Shown: positions 35,527 to 64,000 of the stretch, piece by piece
Numbering within the stretch: position 1 is the first letter of the stretch
How the letters are laid out: each line of letters opens with the position of its first letter
The notes under the pieces: generated by a model
Databases searched by the model: none
Seen by the model: only the letters and a program-made list of their open reading frames with translations
Told to the model about the DNA's origin: nothing
Translations under genes and position numbers: made by a program
Origin: Ophiura sarsii
Taxonomy: Eukaryota; Echinodermata; Ophiuroidea; Amphilepidida; Ophiuridae
Direction: 5' to 3'
Assembly: GCA_035610835.1 (NCBI GenBank)
Contig: CM069445.1
Location: 32,290,811-32,354,810, forward strand
Length of the DNA: 64,000 nucleotides

Positions 35527-38308
35527 GTTAGTATAATTAAACACACTTTTTGGAGGGTTTGTAACAGAGGTTGCAAATAATTTATTTCACTTTCTGTTTT
35601 AGATATTATTACGACATTTTGTATGATGTATCGGGCACTATAATCTAGTCAGTGTGTATCAACATTTCAGCATATATTTGCACTTAGTTTGCGATGTGCG
35701 ACCTGAATAAGCACTTATTGCGCTCACCATGCTCATCCTTCACGTTTTATCGATATCTGGAAGCGGCCAATGGCAGAAAGTCTTGTGAAAGATGTAACCC
35801 CATTGAAAAACCGCCACTAAATCCAAAACGGCAAATACGGAATGATGTACTTCGTCCATTCGGGTCTTGTTCTATTCGAATACCTTTTTAACGATTTCGT
35901 TAAAAAATTTAAATGTCTTAAATATAATTTCTAAAAAAAAAGAAGATCAATACCTTGCTAAAAATCTTTATAAATATTTTTTCCACTTATCGCTCAATCA
36001 AATATTGAAAACAATTTTTAAAACAACCATCATTGCCTTCCTTCCTTCCTTCCTTCCTTCCTTCCTTCCTTCCTTACAAGCAAATTGTAAAATGGGTGCC
36101 ATTGATTGTGAATTTAGATGATGTCCATGCAACTGAAAAAATAAGAACTTGCTTTTGATCTGATCGCCATTTAGATTGACGATGATGGAATCCCGGGTGG
36201 AATAACTGTCCCTACATCCGATTTGAATGAACTCAGTGTTGTTTACTTCCGGTGGGGTGCGTCGACCTGTCCTGATGCGGCACGGCTTGTTTATCAAGGT
36301 AAATACAATGTGAACTGATCTTCATTTAATATCATGATTATCAAAACCCGTGGAACACAAGTGGTAGACTATGGACATGAAATACAGCGCCTCCAAGTGA
36401 CAGCTTTCTAATCATCCATGACTGAATTTTCCAACCAGCAGTTAGGCCAATAATAAAATATTGATTGGTTGTCCTCGATATTCCTATCTTATTTTCCGTC
36501 AGTTCTAAAACCTCGTATACCTTATTCATAGTCAAATTACCCGCTCATGCTGAACCGATGAACATATACCCTGAGACGATATACCTGTATTGTGCAGGGC
36601 GCCGGATTGGACATACCGATTGAGCAGTGTGCAATAAAAGCATTCATGTGTAGTAGCGTGTGATTATGCTAAGTTGACGTGAGTTCAAACGCCAATTATT
36701 AGCCGTTGATAAAGCAGAGTGTCGATTGGGAAATGTGTTGAAATTCATTGTTGTTGTATCAGTGTGTTTCGTTATTGACATCATTGTTCACCGGCCTATG
36801 GTGAGCGTGTGAACTCACTAAAACTGTTTTAGATATGACCAAATATAAGGACTGACCGTGGACAACTAAATTATTTATATTTTGGGACTTACGGGAGCAT
36901 TGATATTAGACGATTTATAGAATCAATTTCAATAAGTAAGCTATCAAAATATTCCTTGATATATAAATCATTATTATGAACGGAAATCATTCTCTGTAAT
37001 GCACAAATTACAGAGAAATCTTGAAATGTAAGTTGCAAACATTTTAAATTGTTGTTGATTTTTTTTTTTTTTGCGACACATTGATTTTCACTCATCTGTA
37101 TCGATCTGTTATGTTGCAGGGGAATGGCATTTGGCTCTCATCTCATCCATAATAGGAGTTTGACTAATATTCATTACATCCATACCATTAAACAACAACT
37201 TTAATATGCCAATTTTCTAATATATTGACTCCCAATAGTTAGCTTTAAACAATTGACATCGGAGCAAGCGACCATTGATGTTTAGCTGTGGTTCGATTCC
37301 TATTGTTCAGCTGGTCGCTAGTGGGCGCTGCATTTGATGTTCGTTATATGCTTGCGGTAGCACTTGTGGGAAAGGTACTCTAAGATGGTGGAACGCATAT
37401 AATTATATGTAAGGCTTTTAAGACTCATGTTTTCAGCCTTACCTTCACCGAATAACCATGTATATTTTGAGATTGCCATCAAACGACCCCATGGTTTTGG
37501 GATTTAAACCACGGTCACCCAAAGACCCACAGACCCCTTGATTGGCGGAATCTCAGCCAAGCTCCTATACATTTGCACGTTGTCCATCCCCTATAAATCC
37601 CATCAGGGTTCACGTACACGTCAGTACTTGTATGAGTAACATAACATACTCTAAGTGAAACATTTTAACCATATTATTATGAATAAATCACCGAATTCAG
37701 AGCAAGTAATTTTACTGTATTCATGAACAACAGGAAACACAAAATACCAGCTTATTTCAAATAAATGAAATAATAGTTTCAAAAACATTTCTCTTTTGGA
37801 TAAAATAGGTATTACTGCCTCTGCGTCAAACAGTCTAATCGGCGGTGGAAGCAATCACCTGTGCATGACCCGACAACCAGATTTCATCTCACCAATGGCC
37901 GGAAAACAAGATGGTCGTTCTCACATTTACAGGTCTGAATATAGAACAAACATCGAATTCACGCCTCTTGATCATCTTCACGGACATGACGCGCCTTGCG
38001 CAGTATGTCTCGCGTTTCATCGCAGCAATGTCCTCATGGTACCTGGCGCCACAACATGTCCTAAAACCGGTAACTGGACTCGTGAATACTTCGGATATCT
38101 TATGGCTGCCAGAAACAATTTAAAACGGACGAGTTATATCTGTGTCGATAGCAATGCTGAAACCATTCCCGGTTCAAGTGCCGCGACCCAACATGGTGAC
38201 ATCCTATTTCCCGTTGAAGCCCTTTGTAATACAAACGCTGAGGGCGATTTACCGTGCGCTCCGTACGTAGATGGGAATGAGGTTACCTGTGCAGTATGCA
38301 CTATTTAA
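35236..38308 (+). CDS. Type II membrane protein with short-chain-collagen-C4-like ectodomain, copy B (3 exons, 304 aa)
   Basis: CDS join 35236-35526, 36175-36298, 37809-38308, with the same splice phases as copy A. The architecture is identical: a short acidic/basic tail, one membrane segment (LVVCIALVTLALCGILGGV), a stalk, then the short-chain-collagen-C4-like domain with all its cysteines. Exon 2 is 24 bases longer (IDDDGIPGGITVP...), which lengthens the stalk-ectodomain junction by eight residues. Exon 3 differs from copy A by a handful of substitutions only. Similarity to copy A covers the promoter region, UTRs and introns, about 34849-38645 against 27969-31625. The pair therefore arose by segmental tandem duplication, not retrocopying. 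Both copies are intact. The function is unknown, as for copy A. Confidence 0.9.
36036..36074. repeat. (CTTC)n microsatellite in intron 1 of copy B
   Basis: About ten tetranucleotide repeats. The homologous position in copy A is non-repetitive. Confidence 0.9.
36175..36298 (+). CDS. Copy B exon 2
   Basis: 124 bases after CATTTAG, ending CAAG|GTAAAT. Carries the eight-codon length difference from copy A. Confidence 0.87.
36345..37370. other. ~1-kb insertion in intron 2 of copy B
   Basis: Intron 2 is 1510 bases here but 473 in copy A. Alignable sequence stops near 36345 and resumes near 37370 (GGTACTC..GGTGGAACGC). The inserted DNA has no gene that I recognise. It may be a transposon without clear ends, or sequence deleted from copy A. 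Confidence 0.65.
37809..38308 (+). CDS. Copy B exon 3 (main ectodomain, stop)
   Basis: 500 bases after AAAATAG. Same length and stop position as in copy A. Candidate AATAAA signals lie near 38393 and 38590. Confidence 0.9.
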
Positions 38309-38734
38309 AATAAGGGGCACTAAGAGATCAGAAGTTAGGTTGTTCACATAATTATGCGCAGTACGTAGGCCTATATACCTGTAATATAATAAATGATAAC
38401 TCATTATTATTGTGTCATGTAAAATTGATATTAATTCCGATGTATATCACATCAAAATTAACCAAATTTATCTAAATGGCCACAGATAGCTTCCGTCAAA
38501 TTTGTTTTATGTTTATTCTGAATAACCTTGGAGACCAACCGTGACTTATTAACTGAAGCAATTGGTGGCGATCTTTAAATAAGTTCCAAAATAAAAAAAT
38601 CCATTTAAAAGTAGGCTTAGCACAAGTCATGCTGTACAAACCACTCACCGTCCTCATGGTTTTCATTTTTAGCTTACCGGTTGCATAACACCTGGTCCTC
38701 GGTCTATACCGTTCTACACCGGGTCTGTACCCAT

Positions 38735-39778
38735 AGGCGTAGCCAGGATTATTTTACCCGGGGGGCACTCAGACTCTGATCAAGAAAAGTTGAATGGTGC
38801 CCAAATAACTGAAATTGCTAAGGTACCATCCACGCGGTGCGCAGCACCGCCCTCCGAGCTATGCTCGGACAGGGGGGTGTCTGAGGGGGGATGTGGCCCC
38901 CCTCAGAAGTAGAAAAAAAATTCAATTTTGGAACTCATTTGGTGCGATCTGGTGTATACTTTTGACCAAAATTTATCGAAAAGCCGCAATCTTCATTTCC
39001 AATAAATATTTGTTTTTTATCAATGCACGAAAGAAGTTGAGCATATTATATACTGATATATTATTGATTTAAGTACAGATGGTTGAAAAGCTCGAACAGG
39101 AGGGTGGATGTTCCCCCCTCAGAATTGGAAATGTTTTCAATTTTCAAACTCATTTGGTGCGATCTGGTGTATACTTTTGACCATAATTTTTATCAAAAAG
39201 CCACCTTCATTTCCAATAAACATTTTGTTTTTTATCAATGCACGAACGTGACGAAAGAAGTTGAGCCTATACTGATATATTCTTGATTTAAGTATAGAAT
39301 GGTCTAAAAGCTCGAACAGGGGGGAGTCTGAGGGGGATGGGGATGTCCCCCCCCCCCCCCCCCCCCTCCCTGAGAATTGGATTTTTTTTTTCAATTTTGG
39401 AACTCATTTGGTGCGATCTGGTGTATACTTTTGACCAACATTTTATCGAACAGCCACCTCTTCATTTCTAATAAATATTTTGTTTTTATCAATGCACGAA
39501 AGAAGTTGCGCATAATTATACTAATATATTCTTGATTTAAGCATAGATGGTTTAAAAGCTCAAACAGGGGAAAGTCTTAGGTGTGATGTGCCCCCTCCCT
39601 CAGAATTGGATTTTTTTCCTTCAATTTTCGAACCCATTTGGTGCTATTTGGTGTGTACTTTTGACTAATATTTTATTGAAAAGCAATCACTTTATTTCCG
39701 ATCAATATTGGCTTTATATATAGGCCTATGCCAGTCGAGCCCCCCCCCCCCCCCCCCCCCCCTGTATCCGCGCCTGTG
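38735..39778. repeat. Poly-C, hAT-like repeat with four internal ~230-bp tandem units
   Basis: Starts with GGCGTAGCCAGG and ends with CCTGTATCCGCGCCTGTG, TIR-like ends of the CAGTGGCG type. Inside, the word CATTTGGTGC(G/T)AT(C/T)TGGTGT recurs with GGTGC starting at 38941, 39156, 39410 and 39640. Each copy is followed by a diverged ~230-bp unit (ATCAATGCACGAAAGAAGTTG, AAAAGCTCGAACAGG). Poly-C tracts lie at about 39348-39366 and 39740-39762. Confidence 0.75.
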
Positions 39779-40860
39779 GCACTGACCAAATCGGCGTGGG
39801 ATCCAGGGGCCGCTTCCGGGCCCCGGTGGGCTTGGGACTAAGGGGGCACTACTAAAGGCTTTTTGCAGACTGCAGTTTCTAAGGCCATGGGATGGGAGGG
39901 CTCTCCTGCTACATATTACTGTCAATAAAGACATTTTCTTTTGGGTAATTCTATCTTCTTTTTTGTATGTTTTATGAATATCAAAATCTGAATTTAAAAG
40001 AAAACTAAAGCTGCAAATCAAAATCATATATTTTTGAAATTATTATTATTACGCGCGAGAAAAATCTGCTATTTTACAGTTTGCTATGATTGAGGCTTGC
40101 CTTCATCAAGCTAAAGTTAATGTTTGAAGTCAGATTAGCGCGTAGCGCACAAAATTTAATACTAATTTGTTATGAAGCTAAATGTAATGTTCGAAGTTTC
40201 ATGCGGACTTTTTTTTTGCTAATAACAAACTTCTAAAAAGAAATGTAAATATTTTGAGGTTCTAAAACATCCACCCACCCTTCCCCCATCCGCTCGGCCC
40301 TCCCGAAACAAACAACAAGAAGTGAAGTCACACAATGACTGGTCCCAAGTCCTATCGTTTGAGGGACGTGCGCGCGTAGCGCGCAATTTTTTTGGGGCTA
40401 TTTTACATAAATTGTGCCGCGATTGAGATACCAACCACGCAAAATTGACTTCTTTACATTAATTTTGCCAAGATTGAGATACATTTTTGCTTCTATTAAA
40501 ATGTTTTTATTTTTATTTTTTTACGAAAACCCCTGGATTCTTTATACTTATTTGCCACACTTGAGATAAATGTTGGCCTTATGACACTGCTTTTATTGTT
40601 AAATGTTTTGCTATTTTACCCGGTTTTGCTAGGATTGGGGTACATTTTGGCTTCAAACGATCTTCTTAATTTGGAATGAATTTATTTTTTGGGGGAAGGG
40701 GCACAGGCACATACAACGTTTGTATTTAAACGTCATAATTTAACTATGATTTCTCTTATCAAAATTGAGACGACAACGGCAAAATTGGGGGACAGGGGAG
40801 AAGGAGCGGTCGGCCCCTTCTTAACCCTCTGGTTACGCCATTATTGCCTTGATATGCCGG
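39779..40860. repeat. Degenerate repeat region, probably a second poly-C/hAT-like element
   Basis: Words of the form GC(C/T)A(A/C/G)GATTGAGATACA recur at about 40085, 40410, 40470, 40565 and 40630. The right edge CTCTGGTTACGCCATT resembles the inverted CAGTGGCGTA end. Open frames here are interrupted or low complexity. Confidence 0.45.
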
Positions 40861-40999
40861 AATCTGTGCCGGGAACGTACAAAATAATGGGTGGGGGCAT
40901 GGATACTTACTATGTAACAAAAAAGAAGTCTATAGGGCCTACCCTCTACTATCTCTTTTTTTTCTTCCTTTTTCTCCCTTTTCTTTCTTCTTCTTTCTT

Positions 41000-41480
41000 C
41001 TACCGTGCCCTCACCGTGTGCATACCACCTCCATACCGGGTCCTCACCGGTCGGAAAGCCTGGGTACAGGCCGAACCGTCTTGAATACGTCATCAAACCG
41101 ACCTTTAAGCTGAGCGCTCAAGCTCGCCGCTTTATTTGCATTCCGGAATTCGTACGACCAACATCTATAATAATACAACATGCCTGCTGAGAGTCCGTTC
41201 CGCGAACAGTTAACCAGGCGGAATGCGCCCATTCACTACCCGTCGCTGAGATGGTCGACGTCCACCACCGTCCATCAACGCCCTGCGAACGGGCGCGAAA
41301 CGGGTACGCCGTCCTTGTACCGTCCTCATACTGCCGCCGCTTTTACTCACCTGCCAGGAGTTTAAACTCCGGTAGCCGGCAAAGTCCCCTGAAGTCCGCA
41401 CCCATTTTTAACACGGTAAGGGGCCGCCCAGCTCACACGGATACATGTGAAGGGCCCATTATTAAAACAATGAAATAAGT
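41000..41480. other. CpG-rich island with overlapping short frames
   Basis: The stretch is much richer in CG dinucleotides than the rest of the window. It holds a 61-codon plus frame (41180-41365, MPAESPFREQLTRR...) and similar frames on minus. A donor-like ACACG|GTAAGG lies near 41414. It could be a promoter with a first coding exon. I recognise no protein family. Confidence 0.35.
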
Positions 41481-41639
41481 ATTAAATGTACAACAAAAGT
41501 AAGTATACACAGATGGCAATGATTTTGAAAATGGGGAACAAATGGGGAACATTATGGGACTATTTGTTTCCTTTTTTCCATTTACTGGAGAGGGATTTGT
41601 GTCATATATATTTTCAGGAGGTAAATATACAAAATGTGA

Positions 41640-41930
41640 ATCAGAAATGAGATCCAGAAAGTTAAATGAGATTCCTACTTGACAGTCATTGTGTGTAACA
41701 TGAAATATGTGACTTTGAAATGAAATACAACCAACATTTTAAAGTAAGTGTCATTTTTTAATATAACTATATATGTATAATCAGATTATGTTGATTATGG
41801 GATGTGTTTGTGTTGAAGAAAAAGTTGGGCTTTGTATTAATTACTAAAGTATAGTTGATGCAATATGTAAATATGTAATCATGTAAAACGTGTACTTGAT
41901 TAATGATAATAAACTGAAAAGATAAAAACC
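41640..41930. repeat. Dispersed repeat shared with 62155-62400
   Basis: Both stretches contain TGAAAT(A/G)TGTGACTTT, TATGTATAATCAGA and TGTTGAA..AAGT..GGG..TT..ACTAAAGTA in the same order. Similarity is patchy, which suggests an old repeat family. No coding sequence. Confidence 0.6.
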
Positions 41931-42272
41931 GTAACCTGGCTGTAAATTTCAAAATCGAATACTTAATAACCCTCTGTGAAAATAATTATTTTCAATGCAG
42001 TTAAGTTTATTCATTAGCTTACATTTCTCATAAATATTATTTGTTTTATGGATCAGATCCCTTTTTCAATTATTTCACAGCCCTTTTAAAGACATTTTCT
42101 GCGTATAATATGGCTCTCTTTACAATATTTACAGGGTATTTAAGAACATCTGTACACAAGTGAAACTTATACCTACATGTTTCTCACACTTTCAATACTC
42201 AAATGTCCGCCATTACTCTTAGTAATTTGGGCCTAGCACTGCCTAGTGGTTTCAACCGAGTGTACATAAGGA

Positions 42273-42560
42273 ACTCAACAAAAGATGGTCATACCCTTTT
42301 TTTTTGTCCTAAAGAGTGACTTCCAATTATTGTTTGACCAATGAAAATCCGTGACGTTTCCAAATTCGCATATTCAACACACTACGCGGGAGATAAGACC
42401 GAAGGTACCAAATAAAATAACCCGTATTCTTCCCCGCATTGATACAACCCTGCGCAGGCTTATTCAAATTCAACTGTCATGCATGGCGCAACATGGGTAG
42501 TGTATGCACAGTTGCAATGTGTGATCGATCCGCAGTGGTCATCCAGGCAATGCAATGCCA
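42273..42560. mobile_element. Diverged relative of the 19186-19815 foldback MITE
   Basis: Starts CTCAACAAAAGATGGTCATA and contains GTGACTTCCAATTATTGTTTGACC and CACACTACGCGGGAG words that parallel one arm and the arm-centre junction of the 19.2-kb element. The second arm is not evident. Confidence 0.5.
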
Positions 42561-42718
42561 TACACCTGATTGCTTACACATCTGTTGAAGATTACTATAT
42601 ATTTACAATGCCGTTATACATTAGCTTACATTTCTCATGAACATTATTTACAATGGATCTGTCTTTTTTTAATCTTGTTCGAATATTTTCTGCGTAATAT
42701 GGCTCTCTTTACCTACAT

Positions 42719-43072
42719 CAGTGGCGTAGCTCAAGGGGGGGTATGCCCCCCCCCCCCCCCGACGGAAAAAACCCATTTGTGCCCCCGCCCCCAGCCCCTC
42801 TAAAAAAATAAAAAAGGAGGAAAAAAAAAAAAAAATGATAAAAGACCGAGATGGCGGGCGGTTATGTGTGGGTTTATTCAGCCCAAATATTCAAATAAGG
42901 CAAAATAGTACATGTCCCAAATTTTTTGAATCTCAACCCCCCCCCCACCTTTGAACCTCAACCCCCCCCCCCCCCCCCCCCCCCCCCCACTTACGTAAAA
43001 ATTTGGGGCAACCTTTTACGAAAATTTCAGAAATCTTGCCCCCCCCTGAAAAAAATCCCAGCTACGCCACTG
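42719..43072. mobile_element. hAT non-autonomous element (MITE) with perfect 8-bp target duplication
   Basis: TIRs CAGTGGCGTAGCT and AGCTACGCCACTG bound 354 bases. The 8-mer ACCTACAT is duplicated exactly at 42711-42718 and 43073-43080, the diagnostic length for hAT insertion. The interior is poly-C rich (42962-42988 is 27 C) with a poly-A stretch. No transposase. Confidence 0.95.
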
Positions 43073-43429
43073 ACCTACATCGTAATATGAATATCTGTCG
43101 AGTGTAAATGAACCCGACACCTATATATTTTTCAAACTTCTAATTCTAATGACAGCGTCCGCCATTTTGGGCCTAGTGGGTTCCGCCGAGCTGCCTGTCA
43201 TCTGTCTAAAATCTGATCCGGTTATTTCACCTGCCTACTCCAAACTCGAAAGCTTAGTGCGTTATTCATTAAAGGTAGACCAAGATTCTAAACCTTCGCT
43301 AAAAATTACATTGTCAACGTATGGTAGGTAATCTGTATGCAATAAGCGTGGCAATAACAAGGCCTGAATTTAACCAGCTGGCAATTTTCACAGTACGCAT
43401 ATAAGTCTTTATTGCATTGCTGGAGAAAG

Positions 43430-43500
43430 GGGTGATGTAGCAGTTAGTGGCCGTGCACCAATCTGTCCCAGGTTCAACTCCCGTGTCAGGGTACTTACAG
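43430..43500 (+). mobile_element. tRNA-like Pol III promoter remnant (SINE head)
   Basis: A-box-like TAGCAGTTAGTGG and B box GGTTCAACTCC are about 32 bases apart. The flanking arms do not fold as a functional tRNA. Probably the head of a SINE with an undefined body. Confidence 0.5.
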
Positions 43501-44200
43501 TATTTTTGAACATTTAGTTTCAGGATCTATGCTTGATCTCGCTTGTTTATCTTGCTCCCAACGATTCCATCTTTCTTGCAAAATTGGTCCATATTTGAGT
43601 CCATAAAATCAAACCCCCTTACCCAGAGGATTAAGGGAAACCTTTTTGCACGAAGCATCACGTTCTGTCCGCGCTAGAGGACTCTATATAAAGCTACATC
43701 GACAAACTGCACTAGATACCTGGCCACATACACTGAATTTTGTATGTTCAATAGCTTTAACTTCCTCCAAATGTTCTGGGTACGATAGCCGGGTGCTTTG
43801 GTTATTATATTCGCTTTACGCAGTTATACATTTTACAACTTTACACGTTCGACCGCTGAGCGGAGAGTTTGCCACCTCTAAGCGTGTAATACTAGCTCCG
43901 ACTTGTGTTTCTATGATGTGATAAGTATATGGAGCCAGCGTTTTGTGTCATAAACACTAATAAACATGCGTGAGGGCGTAAAAGAGTTGGAGTGTTGTGG
44001 CGTATGTTCAGCCGTTTAACATGTTTAAGGCATAGTTAATTCTTAGTTTCCTGTTTAGGATCTTAAATTGGGACGAGTTTTTGTGGGATCGTTGTATCGC
44101 AGTGTTAAATTATTTAATATTTAAAATATACCCGCGCAAAATATATGTGCATAAGTAAGATCGAACGCCGCAAACAAATCGTGCGACTGAAATACCAAGA

Positions 44201-44515
44201 GATGCAGTACGCGCAAAGCATCACAAATCGTTACGTTTATTAAATGCCCAATTAAATACCTAGCCTAACACGTTTAGACGAATCATTGGATGCAGTACAC
44301 GCGGGGCATAGCAAATAATTACGCTTAATGCCACGTGCCATGACACTGTCGATACCTAACACATGTTGACGAGGCGTGGGATGCAGTACACGCGGAGTAT
44401 CGCACATCATTATTTATATGTTGAATGCCATGCCAAATACCATCATATTGTCTATGCCTAACACATTTAGACGAGTCGTGGCATGCATTACACGCGGAGG
44501 TTGACGGTAACCTGT
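44201..44515. repeat. Tandem repeat, four units of about 90-100 bp
   Basis: GATGCAGTACACGCGG-type words start at 44201, 44289, 44380 and 44482. Each is followed by GC(A)ATA(G)CA..ATTA and CCTAACAC(G/A)TTTAGACGA words. Units are diverged. Confidence 0.8.
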
Positions 44516-44784
44516 ATGACTTTAGGTGTTGGAGCTAACCCCCCATCCCCCACCACCCCACCCATAATTGCATAAACAATAACAGCAGGCATACTCATTT
44601 GTTCATGGTAAACCAACTCATTTGGTCACATTCGAAAACCCAATTCCAATCCCCACCCGCGATTGCCCCGATAATGACCCACTAGCGGAAAGACGAGTTC
44701 CTGGGTATATGCTACACGTACGGAATCAGCATATCAAAATATACGTTCTTAAGACAGACCAATATGTTATCTTTGTAGTGAGTT

Positions 44785-63811
<19,027 letters not shown>

Positions 63812-64000
63812 CTTTTATATCAAAATTAATATCATTACGAATGATATATTTTATAATTCATAATGAAGATTTCCAGTCTTTGTTCATGACTATTTTTTTC
63901 ACATTTCTTTGTAAAAGCGACAATGAGCGTGATTTGAGACCGCGTTAAGCGTGAGATGTTATCGCATGTAGCAGAGGTTGCATAAATCGCAACAGTTACG
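63812..64000 (-). other. Intron 5' of the kinase exon
   Basis: AT-rich. No exon recognised before the window edge, so the N-lobe exons must lie further right. Confidence 0.5.

Larger units (their letters stand above)
42005..43200. repeat. Local duplication: 42005-42260 and 42618-43200 (second copy split by a hAT MITE)
   Basis: Shared ordered words: TTAGCTTACATTTCTCAT, TTTCTGCGTA(TA)ATATGGCT, GTCCGCCATT, TTTGGGCCTAG and GTGGTTTC/GTGGGTTCC. The MITE at 42719-43072 sits inside the second copy right after CTCTTTACCTACAT. The first copy continues without it. Confidence 0.7.

Noticed and set aside
40689..41084. 131-codon plus-strand frame as a gene
   Set aside because: It spans the edge of a repeat and a CT-rich tract (Phe/Leu runs). 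No family resemblance or gene signals.
43149..43331. 60-codon frame ending at a donor-like GTAGGT
   Set aside because: It lies in a duplicated repeat block next to a hAT element. No acceptor or partner exon could be supported.

Overview
This is nuclear DNA from an animal, most likely a marine invertebrate. The genes are split by GT-AG introns, the background is AT-rich, transposons are dense, and a TRIM E3 ligase, a TBK1/IKK-epsilon kinase and short-chain-collagen-C4-like proteins all occur in the window. The TE style (poly-C MITEs with CAGTGGCG ends, a tRNA-derived SINE with a (TTA)n tail, LINE fragments) fits a deuterostome such as an echinoderm, hemichordate or amphioxus. A lophotrochozoan cannot be excluded from sequence alone.

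Layout. 1-11853: eleven complete copies and one partial copy of a ~1.06-kb satellite unit. The units are almost identical and differ mainly in the length of one poly-C tract. The array ends exactly at a TIR element. 12.3-20.5 kb: gene-poor DNA with a rearranged LINE, a tRNA-derived SINE, a long (CAT)n tract, a 630-bp foldback MITE, an RTE-like fragment and a poly-C MITE. A 14-base motif recurs about ten times, in both orientations, between 13.3 and 17.4 kb. 21.8-23.7 kb (minus strand): a single-exon RING/B-box/coiled-coil TRIM protein. 24.3-25.6 kb: a TIR element with a second TIR element nested inside it. 27.97-31.6 kb and 34.85-38.6 kb: two tandemly duplicated three-exon genes for a small type II membrane protein with a short-chain-collagen-C4-like ectodomain. 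Each copy has gained different intron insertions since the duplication. 31.6-34.8 kb: histone-type hairpins, a hammerhead-like motif, a palindromic minisatellite and a foldback element. 38.7-44.5 kb: nested poly-C repeats, a CpG-rich island, a hAT MITE with a perfect 8-bp target duplication, and tandem repeats. 44.8-63.8 kb (minus strand): the last 16 exons of a TBK1/IKK-epsilon gene. All splice phases join, from the kinase catalytic loop to the stop codon. Its introns hold LINEs, MITEs built of short palindromes, an 18S rRNA fragment and microsatellites.

Function. TBK1-family kinases and many TRIM ligases act in cytosolic innate immune signalling, so their presence about 21 kb apart is suggestive. 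No functional link is shown by the sequence. The two ectodomain genes look like secreted-face or cell-surface proteins of unknown role. Most of the remaining sequence is mobile or repetitive DNA.
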